Shown: in pieces, positions 12,434 to 22,386 of the stretch
How positions within the stretch are numbered: the first letter of the stretch is position 1
How the letters are laid out: every line of letters starts with the position of its first letter
Assembly: GCA_019916065.1 (NCBI GenBank)
Contig: CM034240.1
Span: 37,809,389 to 37,873,388, forward strand
DNA length: 64,000 nucleotides
Reading direction: 5' to 3'
Origin: Vitellaria paradoxa
Lineage: Eukaryota; Streptophyta; Magnoliopsida; Ericales; Sapotaceae
Translations under genes and position numbers: made by a program
Notes under the pieces: generated by a model
The model's input: only the letters and a program-made list of their open reading frames with translations
What the model was told of the DNA's origin: nothing
Database searches by the model: none

Positions 12434-13428
12434 GCCGGAGCGGATAAATGAAGGCCCTATTGGGGAAGGCACGTCATTTGATCTCAACCACATCGAGTGG
12501 ATCCAAGCTTATCGGTTCGTGCTCTTCAACACCCAAACAGTTGTGCCATTGACCCAGTAAGTCATGTTTTTGTAATAGACAAAGTTAATTACACCATATT
12601 TGTAATACAAATCGTGATTATTCTCAATCTAATTTGATTTGCATTGTAGGAGACACATAAACGAGCTGAAAAAGAACATGCCTCGTGCAACGGACAATCA
12701 AATTCGAATGTCCCATTATCAATGCTTTCATGACTGGTTTAAGAACTACGTATGTATTAAATATTTTCATATACTTTTATATATTTTTCACATCACAATG
12801 AATTTGTGTTTAATTAATTCATGATAATTTACATTCCATAGGTATACAATTTACGAAGTACTACGGATTCTACTTTGACCGATGAAATAAATCAGTTGGC
12901 TGGTAGTCCTTACACAACAACTCGACATTACACAGCTTATGACATCAATGGGTTTCGATTTCACATCAAGGAAGTAGATGATAGGTGAGCTACACAAAAT
13001 AGTGGCATCGGTTGTCCATCTGTTGATGGTGGTTACTATTACGGCCAACTGAACGACGTTATTGAAATCGTTTACAATCACGGTTTGAGATATTTATTAT
13101 TCAAGTGTGTCTGGGCTGATCCAATTCGCAAGGTTAAAGCTGATAAGTACCAATTTAAATTGGTCAATTTCAACAATTTGTTACATCGAGATGTACAAAT
13201 AGAAGCTGAACCGTACATACTGGCATCCATGGCAGAGTAAGTTTACTATGTTGGTGATCGAGCCGATCCCAACTGGCAAATTACAATTAAAATGTCAAGG
13301 AGGGGGGTGTACCAGATTGACTGCGATGAACCAGATATTGATCCATTCGCCCAACAAGCTCTTGACCAAGATACAATCGTCCAACGTGATGAAGATGTTA
13401 ATTGGGTTAGGGATACGGTCGAATGAGA
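12434..13428 (+). pseudogene. CACTA transposase, 3' exons with DUF4216-type domain
   Basis: This continues the transposase after the solo LTR. The first piece (12434-12556) encodes EGTSFDLNHIEWIQAYRFVL and ends at donor gtaagt. An exon at 12650-12749 encodes RHINELKKNMPRATDN...; its donor is gtatgt. A last exon begins at 12842 after ccatag and contains a DUF4216-like region with TRHYTAYDINGFRFH, VYNHGLRYLLFKCVWADP and VYYVGDRADPNWQ. In-frame TGA near 12985 and TAA near 13238 break it, and it ends at TGA near 13426. Splice sites are intact although the coding sequence is not. Confidence 0.82.
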
Positions 13429-13553
13429 TACGGTTGATTTACATACGTAATACACGGTTGTGTACTTTTTTATCCGAACAAAGTAGATTTTAAATTTATT
13501 TTTCTTTGTATTTGAAATTGTAATAAATTTAAATTGTGAACAGTTAAGGAGCC

Positions 13554-15250
13554 ATGTTCAGATGCTCTAGGAAGAGGGCTGGTCCTAGGACGATGGCTGA
13601 GCGACTCGGCCTATCCTGTGCCGGGAGTAGCTCAGCAGATGCTATCCCACCTTCACCCCCTATGTCCGCGCGTCCTTCAGTGACTGACTATACAGATATA
13701 GGTAAAGTTCGTCAGTTTAAGAATTTATCTTATCCAACAACAGTAGTTATATTATGTCTAGACTTATCGCGTAACAATTTGTTTGAAACAGTTTCTCCCA
13801 CTTCTAGCAGGCTTTCGAGGTCCAGCAGAGGGCCCTCGAAGGGATTGCTGCAGTGGAACTGCAGATCTCAATGGATAACCGTTCATTGGGATGACACGCC
13901 CCATCCGGTAGGGAAGAATGGACGGTCTCTGATTTCACAGCTCGGACATTTGGTTCGGAATCCGATTAGATTCCTGTTGACCACCCTCGAGTGGGATCAT
14001 TTCATAGATTCTACGTTCGAGGGTCTATGGACCGAGGTGCAGGTATGAAAATTTTATATTCTAATTGTACGTGGTTTATGTGCTGAAACTTGTAACATAA
14101 ATAATATTTTACAATTTTTCATTTTTAGGCCAATGTAGTTGATGTTCCTCCAGACTTCCGGGACATTATATTCGCCAAGTGTTGGAAGATGTGGAAGGAA
14201 CATAAAAATAAGATTAAAGATAAATACTGGAAGGGTCATGAGAATGACCCTGACATCCTCCAGCGGGTCCCACCGGGCATTCTTCCCCACCAGTGGGCTG
14301 AGCTCGTCAGGTATTGGTCGAGTCCCGAGGCACAGGTGAGTAGATTGCGAGTTGATTTTTTTCCTTAAGTTTTGACTCTATAAAGCGTAAATTACAAAAA
14401 CTAATCGAGACAAACTTAAAATAGGCGGAGGCCCAGAAGAACTCGCGAAATCGAGGAATGCAGGGCCCGGGCAACAAGGAGGGGACTCAACACTTTTCTC
14501 AGGTTCGCCACGAGGTAAAAACATTAGCTTACCACGCCAATAGCGACTTTTTTATTTTCATATTTAATGATAGTAAATTATTAACATATAATTTACATTT
14601 CAACAGAGGACAGATGAGGGCCTGAGGATAGATCGGATGTCCATGTGGTTGGCGACTCGACGTACTGATTCGCCAGAGGTTCAGGCCATACAGGTAACTA
14701 ATTTTAATATTTTGTCTAATGAACATATAATTTAATTTTGCTTTAGATAATATAGTTACTTATCTTGTTTTTTCTATCTCGGCTTGTTTGCATTAGGCGC
14801 AGTTTAATGCACGTCTAGACGAGCTGCCACCGGATGAGAGGGAGTCCGAGGAGAGGAGGGATGAGATATTTTTCTCTATTGTTGGGCGCGATGGTCATGG
14901 ATACACGCTTACGCGGGGTGCGGGTATTCCACGCCGATCCGTCACACGAGCAGAGTTATCTTCTCAGGCCAAACGTCGCGACCAGGATTTGATCCAGACC
15001 TTTCGAGCTGAGATAGACGCATGAGAGGCATCACTTAGGGCCGAGATGATGGCTGAGATGGAGAGGCGCCTCTCTCAGAGTCAGAGCCATCCACCTCCTC
15101 AGGTTAAAAATTTTATTTTTCGTTACTATTACTCTTTAAAATTTTATAAATTTATATATTCATGTCTTTTTATTATGTTCTAATTTCGTTATTATTCCAT
15201 TGTAGGACCCGGACGATGGCGGATGGCCCTTTTGGACTGGATTAGGATGA
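13554..15250 (+). pseudogene. Second CACTA gene (Transposase_24 / Ptta En-Spm type), multi-exon
   Basis: The exons I read are 13554 to ~13702, ~13791-14043, 14129-14334, ~14424-14516, ~14607-14693, ~14797-15102 and ~15206-15250, with GT...AG borders at each junction that can be followed. The conserved block (LTTLEWDHFIDSTFEGLWTE, then PPDFRDIIFAKCWKMWKEHK, then QWAELVRYW) is that of plant Ptta/En-Spm transposon proteins. The C-terminal exon is charged and Gln/Glu-rich (coiled-coil-like), with GRDGHGYTLTRGAGIP. One in-frame TGA lies near 15022. By analogy with TNPA it would bind the subterminal repeats. That is inference from family and position. Confidence 0.8.
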
Positions 15251-15680
15251 TTAGGATCCATTTGTATATATTTTGATCAGTACATTTATATATATTTTAG
15301 TTTTTGTATTTTGAACATTTACATATAATAAAATTTTGTTTTAATTGTAATCTAATTTGATATTGTGTTTGTATATATGATCATAATTAGGAGCCATGTT
15401 TGTTTTTTTGATTGATTTTATGAAAAAATTCTTTAGTTTCATGTGCAAATTAATAAAATATAATTAAATTTAATTTAATATAAATATTTATACATAAATA
15501 ATAAAATATAATAGTTATTATAAATAATTAGCAACTATTAAATAAATAATTATTATAAATAAATAATAAATAATTATTAAATAGATAATTTAAATAATTC
15601 GATTTGTAAAAAAAATTATTGACATTTTATTATAATAAATTATTGATATTCTATTTTAAAAAAAATATTAAACTATGTAT
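15251..15680. other. AT-rich region between second CACTA gene and right array
   Basis: It is 3' flanking sequence, with a TTTTGTATTTTGAAC and AATAAAA-rich stretch near 15300 that could serve in 3' end formation. It is otherwise low-complexity A/T and I see nothing coding. Confidence 0.5.
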
Positions 15681-16077
15681 TAGCGACCGCTTAAAGCAGT
15701 CGCTAATACACCAAAGGGGTCGCTAATTCCTTGGCGCCAAATGGCCATGGTTTTCCTGGTAAGTAATTGCGACCGCCTCTAGTCTATTAGCGACCACTAC
15801 TTGTGGTCGCAACAAGTTCGCGCCATTTGGCGCCATCTCAAGGAGTTTTCGCGCTAAATTAAAAGCGACCGCTACAGGCGGTCGCTAATAGTCTGACATC
15901 TTTCCACAAGCAGTCGCAGCCATCGTCGCAAAAAACTTAGCGACTGCTTTAACGGTCGCTAATACTTTTTAGCGGTCGCTAAGTTTTTTGCGACGACTCA
16001 AATGCAACCTCCTTCAGGCGGTCGCTAAGCCGTCGCTATTACTTATAGAGACCGCTTTTCCATTCTTAGCGACCGCT
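15681..16077. repeat. CACTA right subterminal repeat array
   Basis: At least a dozen units of TTAGCGACCGC or its complement GCGGTCGCTAA lie in about 400 bases. Several form head-to-head pairs such as GCGACCGCTACAGGCGGTCGC-type hairpins near 15866. The same units occur at 3943-4085. The array defines the right end of the CACTA element. Confidence 0.85.
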
Positions 16078-16732
16078 ATAATACCCTCATTTCCAGTATA
16101 ATATCCTTCCTCTCCCTTTTATTTAGTTTTGCACTTCTAATGGGTACTTTGCATATATAATTGTTGTTGTTGGGAGTGCTGTAGAATCTAAGTTGGGGGG
16201 ATGTATTGGGTGATGCCTTAAATGGCTTGAATAATGGATGCATGCTTGGTTTATTTTGTGCTTTGTTCTTATTTATGCCTTTTGTGGTTATTGTTTCATG
16301 CTCATCATCATGCTCACTATTGCACACTACGGACTCACATACGCTTCATAGTTCTCACATTAAGGACAATGTGAATTTTAAGTTGGGGAGTAGGGTTTGC
16401 ATGATAATCTTCTGTGCCAAAATTGTAAAATTTTAAAATTTTTGAGCATCTTTAACCTTGAATACATTAATTTAGCATATTTGTACCTACATGTCAGCCC
16501 TTTTTGGTTTGGTTGATTATGGAATTGAGTGAGAGAGTGATAAATGAGTTTTGTTCAAGCTTTAATAAGAAACTTAGTTCAAGTTGAGTGTGTCATGACC
16601 TTGTGCATTTCTTTTTGACTATTATAGAGAAGAGTTTATGTGCTTAGGAGTGGATTTTATTTAACATTGGTTAATTGAACATTCTTGGACTAGGTGGAGA
16701 TTTATACCCCTAATGGTGAGCTTTTGAGCCTA

Positions 16733-16939
16733 TTATTCTTTTCTTGAGGGGTTGCACATAATCACAACTCTTTTGTTCGTCACTTTAGTTTTCAATGCAC
16801 CAATTGCATCACACACACTTGCATGAGTTTCACTTGGCGCATTATGAGTTGTTGCAAGCTTTAAACATGATGCCAGGCCATCTTTGCTACTTTTGGGCCT
16901 ATTTATCCTTCCTTGATATAAAATTGCCCTAGGAATCAA
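16733..16939 (-). CDS. Antisense open frame conserved between two spacer copies (unknown)
   Basis: A 68-codon frame runs opposite to the retroelement. The inverted copy at 58226-58522 keeps the same frame open, with about a dozen amino-acid differences, many of them conservative (D/E, R/K, V/L). It includes the shared block SETHASVCDAIGAL. I recognise no domain. Antisense ORFs downstream of pol are known in several plant Ty3/gypsy elements. Whether this is one, or just a frame left open by chance between similar DNAs, cannot be told from two copies. Confidence 0.25.
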   Translation of the reverse strand: MIPRAILYQGRINRPKSSKDGLASCLKLATTHNAPSETHASVCDAIGALKTKVTNKRVVIMCNPSRKE

Positions 16940-16969
16940 CTTGAAATCTTTTTAATAAAGTGTGTGATA

Positions 16970-16970
16970 A

Positions 16971-17006
<36 letters not shown>
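16970..17006. repeat. (TA)n microsatellite
   Basis: A nearly pure TA dinucleotide run with one AC interruption. The inverted spacer copy has a shorter run at ~58246-58264. Confidence 0.9.
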
Positions 17007-18117
17007 TTCTTTTTCTTTGGTTCCCACCTCATATATTACCCCTTAACCTTATTCATGCACTTTAAGCCTTACACTCACATGTCTCAGGTTGTAAAAGTGC
17101 CTTAGTGGATTCTAAACAAGCAACTCTTGTATTGTGCATGTAGTGGTCTTATGTAGGTTGTGTGGTGCGATCTCTTACACATGCATTGGAACACGGTTAT
17201 GAGCTGTCCACTTTGAATTTCATTTCAGTTCACTCACTTATTTATTGGGTTATGTGCAACTAGGATAGCATGATATGGTAATAGGTATGTGTGAACCCTT
17301 AATAAGTGAATTTCTTTCTACGAATGGTACCCTGGGAATATTTGAAGTCAAAACCTAGTTTCGTTTATGCTCTTGCAACCTTGTTGAATGAATGAAACAA
17401 TTTTGCACACATGCTCTTTCCACTTTAATAGTCCATGCATTTATGCTTAGCACTTGGGAATTACACATGATATTTAGGTTTTGTAACTTGTTGGATTTGA
17501 GCTTGATTCATTTTTTTTTATCTTGATCACTTTTTAACACTTTGCGACCATGCCATAGAATTTTGTGGGTACATTCATTGCAAACTCTCACGAGACCTTA
17601 CTCGTCCACTAGGGGAAACCTAGGGGTTTAAAGGGCTTGCTGCACGTGCTAAGTGTGGTCGTGTTTCCAACAAAAAATGAGATAGGATAGTAGTTGCATT
17701 TACTTTAAAACACCCATTCGAGTAAGCCGTGCACCTTGCATGAAGGGAGCTCGAGGGGTTGACCCCTAATATATATAACCCGGTTAGCATTTGGTTTTTA
17801 TTTCGCAAAGTCCTCTTTTCAATTCTGTGACTATCCAACTTCCATCCCTCGTGCCCAATGTCTTGCATGCATCTTAGGTAATTTTCTTTTGTCTTTTTCT
17901 TTAGTTGTTGCGTTCAGTCTATTTTTGCATTATCTACATCACTGCTGTGATGATTTTCAGTCTTTAAAATATCTAAGAAAAATGCATCTTTGCCCCATTT
18001 GGGAACCATTTCTTTAATCAAAATGAGTTTAGAAATCTGTTTTCAAAACGGCCTGTGCTAATTTAAAGAAAACTAAACCTAATCAATTTTCCATTGCTCT
18101 ACCTTCTATTTTCAGAA

Positions 18118-18742
18118 TTGGGTTAGGAGCCTGTCACAGACATTTCTGCGTCTGTGCAAGTAAAACTAGTTCAGGAATTTTATGCTAACTTTTATGATAT
18201 TGATTTTGAAACTACTATCATTCACACCACTGTGAATAGGGTCCCCATCCTAGTCACTCCAGACATCATTGCATCCATTTTAGGCATTGAGAGACCTAGC
18301 CCTGCTGAGAGATTCATCTTGTTTTATCTTACCTAAGATAGTGTCGCTCCTACTAAAGAAGAGTTGACAAATATTTTTAGTGTGTTTGATGGGTCAGACA
18401 TATGTGCATGGACATTTGAAAACTGACCACCGCATGCTTAATCTATTTGTTTTTGCATTCATTCAACCCACTTCACATTATTCTGACGTCACTCTGATAG
18501 GGGGTTGTGTCATGTATGCCATTTTGATGGGTTTAAAATTTGACCTTGCCCTATTTATTTTTAGACTCATTTTCACTGCCCAGCAACAAAAACATGCTAA
18601 GGACTCATTACCTTTTAGCATATTAGTCACCAATATCATTAGGGTAAACCAAATTGAGCTACCATTTTTTGATCTTACACCTCAGCCCATACCCATTACA
18701 CCCTTTATTGCACGCAAATTCGTTAACTAAGTAGTCGACAAT
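18118..18742 (+). pseudogene. ORF3-like retroelement protein, 5' part, split by Cassandra
   Basis: The protein has VQEFYANFYD and RMLNLFVFAFIQPT followed by a hydrophobic VMYAILMGLKFD segment. These match in order the VREFYSNA, LHMLVCSLFLPN and AMIMGKLLLG blocks of ORF3 in the intact Athila element (22387-23766). It is therefore a relative of the 'putative plant transposon protein' (Transposase_32-like) family found downstream of pol. A frame change is needed between 18336 and 18380, and TAA at 18728 closes the frame just before the Cassandra insertion (TSD acaat, 18738-18742). The frame continues at 32966-33316. Confidence 0.7.
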
Positions 18743-19050
18743 TGTGAGGGACTGTGAGGGACCTGCCCGTGAGGGACTCTGCATGCGGGAAAGTGAAGCT
18801 GGAGGTGAAGCAGAGAAGCAATACCTCCCATCCCACATCGCCTGGGTCGTGGAAGGAAGTGGCATATATGTAATATTCGATATCAATATAGAACAACGCG
18901 TTTTAAAGCCGTGAGGGCACTGGGTTCAGTGGGAACTCCAGGGTTAAGCGTGCTCCAGTGGGAGCAGTACTAGGATGGATGACCTCCTGGGAAGTAGCTT
19001 ACCAAGCCCAAAGCGGACAATATTATACTTTATGGATGTAGGTCGTTACA
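18743..19050 (+). mobile_element. Cassandra 5' LTR
   Basis: 308 bp, TG...CA. It is 15 bp longer than the right LTR because of an extra GTGAGGGAC-type unit near 18761-18775. I count about 14 substitutions against the right copy by eye, roughly 5 percent, so the Cassandra insertion is clearly older than the Athila element inside it. Confidence 0.93.
18921..18995 (+). ncRNA. 5S-rRNA-like segment in Cassandra 5' LTR
   Basis: The 3' half of a plant 5S rRNA is recognisable. The A-box-like GGGTTAAGCGTGCT lies at 18941-18954, and the C-box-like AGTACTAGGATGGATGACC at 18966-18984, followed by TCCTGGGAAGT. Known Cassandra elements use this as an internal pol III promoter. It is not a genuine 5S gene: the 5' third does not match and the sequence is embedded in an LTR. 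Confidence 0.88.
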
Positions 19051-19052
19051 AA

Positions 19053-19067
19053 TGGTATCAGAGCCAA
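19053..19067 (+). other. Cassandra primer binding site (tRNA-Met)
   Basis: TGGTATCAGAGCCAA follows the LTR end by two bases. TGGTATCAGAGC is the standard plant initiator tRNA-Met complement. Confidence 0.92.
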
Positions 19068-19142
19068 TACCCAACCGGAAGTGTGGGATCACGCGTGGGC
19101 CCCACATGTGGGAGACATGCCTATGAGGGACTCTGCCTGCGG

Positions 19143-19147
19143 GAGAG
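19143..19147. other. TSD gagag, left copy, of the Athila insertion
   Basis: gagag precedes the LTR at 19148 and is repeated at 32615-32619 directly after the right LTR. It is a 5-bp target duplication inside the Cassandra internal domain. Confidence 0.92.
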
Positions 19148-20670
19148 TGCTTGTTCTTGTTTAATTACCTCACTCCAAAATAAAAGCTCAAATGAAAATT
19201 CAGATTATAAATTCAAATTTAAAGAAAGTGTTAAGTGAGGTAAATCAAGACAAGTTTTCCCCCAAGTGCAAGGTGTGGTTGAAGCACAAAATAACTGGTA
19301 AGTCCCAGGTCATTTCCACAGGGATCTAGGGAGTAATGAAGTGAATGACTCTAATGGAGATTAATTTGGCAAAACACAACTCACAGAAAAATGTGAAACA
19401 GAAAATTAAAATCTGATTTGGTTGGTTGATGATTTTGAACTAATTTTCCAAAAGCAAAGTGAATTTAAACTAAAAGATTAAGTGATGAAAAAGGTTGAGC
19501 AAGACAAGTTTAATACCAATCCGAATGAATTTCAAGTGCCAAGAGTTTATAGATTACCAAATCAATTTGTACTGATTTTTGAGAAAATTAATTTCAATTG
19601 AAACAAACCATGGATTAAACACTCAATGTGCATAACCTATTTTAAGGACAATAGGAGTTCTAATTCTAGCAACCCACATACAACAATGTCATGAGAGTTC
19701 TAAGTTAAGCAACACCTTTGAACTCATCAATAGGATATACAAAGTTGGATTAATCGGGTCTTGAATCAATGAGTTCTAAGACACCCAGCTGCAAATTGAC
19801 TTGATAACCATAAGAACTCAAAGTAAATTCATGAAGTTCGGCCACTTGAGATTCATTGGAAGGGCATTACCCTTGCCTTGACCCAAGAAGACTTAGCCGA
19901 GCATGTTAAAAAGAAGAAAAACAGAAGTGAAAATCTGATTGGAAGACATTACAATCTGAAATTGAAAGTTTAATGGATTTAGAACTGAAAATCTGATTAC
20001 AGAAATTGGAATGAATTCAAAATGTAAATCTCAAAAACTCCAATGCCGAATTGAAATTCCAATGTAAAACTATGAACTCTCAATGAATTTCTCTCCAAAA
20101 CTCTCTCTACAAAAACTCAATTTCTCTCCCCGAATGTTCTGTGTTTCTACGTGTGTGTCTCCCCCTCCTTCTCTCTTCCTTCCCTCTCCTCTCTTTCTCT
20201 CTCCTCTAACCGAATGTAGTCCTCATGATGGCTCCTTCTTTCTCCTATATCTTTTTTTTTTCCTGATTTGCCCTCCCTGGATTGCAGGTTACATCACATG
20301 GAGAAGTTGGGGTCACATGGAATTCGTTGCTGTGAAGAAGCTTATATTCGAATACAGTAAAACCATATTCGAATATGATCCTCTGCTGCAGAAATTTCCA
20401 GAATAGTGATTCTGATCTCTTTGCATTGATTTCAACTGAATTTTCTTCTTCTTCTGAAATAGCTTCAATCCTTTGATGTGTTGTGCAGCATGCTTTCTTC
20501 TCAACATCCTCAATGTAGCTTAATTTCTTGTTTTTGTGATGGAAATCAACACATATTCCACTTTGGAGATATGGAGATGAAATCTACACAAAACATAGAT
20601 TTTATATCTTTTTATGGTGTGTGCAAGTGTAATTTGAATATACAAATATGTAACAATTGATGTCCAATCA
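19148..20670 (-). mobile_element. Athila 3' LTR
   Basis: 1523 bp, starting (plus strand) TGCTTGTTCTTG and ending TGTCCAATCA. It contains a CT-rich stretch near 20160-20215 and two ATTCGAAT palindromes near 20345-20372. The 107- and 60-codon frames in it are not genes. Confidence 0.95.
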
Positions 20671-20686
20671 CACACCCCCCAACTAC
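20671..20686 (-). other. Athila polypurine tract
   Basis: On the minus strand the bases GTTGGGGGGTGTG lie directly before the 3' LTR. This is the expected place and composition for plus-strand DNA priming. Confidence 0.85.
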
Positions 20687-22386
20687 AACATTACTAGTCC
20701 CTAGTAATGCTTCTAATAAAATAAATAGGAGAGAAATCCAAAAGCATTAATTTCATTTCAATTTGAATGACATTTCAGCTATTCATATGAAATTAGTCAA
20801 CACCATAAGCAAAAACTTTCATAAGCAAAGTTCAAAATTTAAAATTTTATAAGAGATGTGAAACTTGCCAAATGTGTGAAATGAATGTGAATGAATAGCA
20901 GCTTTTAGCTCTATCAACTTAACGTTTATCTTTAGAATTTCATTTAATTCTGAACTTTGCATTCCATTTCATTCCCAAGTTTTGACTTCAAATCTCACCT
21001 TGGAATTCACTCCAAAGAAAATAGAGCACACAAGGTTTCACTCAAGATGCCCCTTATTAAGAGTAAATGTTCATCAAATTCTAGAAGGTGGCATCAACAA
21101 GTCAAAAACGATGTATTCAAGAAAGAATTGGACTTGGCATAACTCCATGAAGGAATGATGTAGCAAAGTAATTTCAGAATTTTCACCACGATTCCCTAAT
21201 TCCTAAATTTCACAATTGAATGCAAATTCTTCCAAAGATCAATTAGGACTTGCAATGGGTTGTAATGGGGCCATGAGGTTTAATAAGGTAATAGAAGGAA
21301 AGGATAAGGAATTCAAAAACTGATTTGGAACACTGAAATAAACTTTCTTCCACCCTTCTTCAATTCATTTATATTATTTTTTTTTTTTTTTTGAAATTGA
21401 AAGTTTACCTCAAGTGAATGTATTTCAAAATTAAAACAGTTTCCACCTTTTTGATTTTCTTTTTATCAACAATTTCCCTTAACATTTTCTTTTTCCTTAT
21501 TCCATTCATTTTTCTTTCTTCTCACCTCCAAATCCCACAATTCAGCCCACCAACCTTCATTTCTATTCTCAGTGCATTCCAAAATACATAGGGAAGGCTA
21601 GAGAGCATTCATTTTGGTTAAAGGAATTATGTGGTAAAAATGAAGACGTATGAATGCTCTAATAAAGCTCAAACTTGGCTACAATGGTCATGTTTATCAA
21701 AGAAAGGCATTCCAAGCTCAAATGTTAAGAAAAATGGCCTAATATCACTTCTATGATTTCATTCCATCCAACCATAAAAGTTAAGAATCAGAAGTCTAGT
21801 TCCATTCTTCTATCACTTCACAAACACCCAAAGCAAAATAGTATAAGTGGAGTTATTGAAGGAATTTGAAGTGCAAAAAGCTTGAGCTTTTGGAAAGCCC
21901 TTAGAGTAAATGAAGTCTCTCATGAACAAAGTTTAAGGCTCAAATATCTCACTTCAGGTTTTAAGTCTCCACTATATCTGGAAATCCATAAAACACATTA
22001 TTCATTCATAAATTCATTCCTCAAGACAAATGTTAGATCAACAATCCTCAAACTAAACCCATTCACACACTTTTCAACTTAAAAACACATGGCAACCACA
22101 ACAACTCTTAAAATTTCATACTTCAACTCAGCTCAATCCAATTTATGCAAATGACATCACTAATTCCAAGAAAACAGAAATTTCATTCATTCCAAGTTGT
22201 AAGTTCAAAGTCATAGGTAGCAAAAGTAAAACAAAACAACTTAAACCTAATCAAAAGAAACAAACAGCAGGAACATCAATCCAAATCCTATTGTTGACAA
22301 AACATATTTGAAATATTCTAAAGATTTGCTGTCAAAAATCTGGTTTCAAGGACAAAAGAGTCTGAATCATGGCTGAAATACTGAAA
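20687..22386 (-). other. Athila region between ORF3 and polypurine tract
   Basis: About 1.7 kb without a substantial frame. It is A/T-rich with runs of A or T near 21375-21395. It is untranslated 3' sequence of the element and I see nothing else in it. Confidence 0.6.

Larger units (their letters stand above)
3905..16085 (+). mobile_element. Degraded En/Spm (CACTA) DNA transposon
   Basis: The element carries the two-gene set typical of plant CACTA transposons: a TNP2-type transposase (8054-13428, interrupted) and a second, intron-rich gene (13554-15250). Both ends hold clustered GCGACCGC/GCGGTCGC repeats in both orientations (3943-4085 and 15681-16077), the usual subterminal binding-site arrays. 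The left edge is placed at TACTACTAGAGATTGG, which may be a mutated CACTA terminus. No matching TAGTG end or 3-bp duplication could be found on the right, so boundaries are approximate to tens of bases. It lies inside retroelement sequence: gag-like gene to the left, retroelement spacer to the right. Confidence 0.8.
16086..18117 (+). mobile_element. Retroelement spacer (post-pol / pre-ORF3 type)
   Basis: Two Athila-style signatures lie here: CTAAGTTGGGGGGATG near 16190 and ATTAAGGACAATG followed by TTTTAAGTTGGGGAGT near 16362-16392. The intact Athila element has the equivalent AGGACAATG...AGTTGGGGGG motif between pol and ORF3 (24400-24425, minus strand). The part from ~16700 to 17120 reappears inverted at ~57960-58528 beside family L sequence. 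This makes the spacer part of the same host retroelement as the gag-like gene or a close relative. No gene is recognised apart from the antisense frame listed below. Confidence 0.65.

Noticed and set aside
18921..18995. A true 5S rRNA gene
   Set aside because: Only the 3' part matches and it recurs in both LTRs with a tRNA-Met PBS after it, which is diagnostic of Cassandra.
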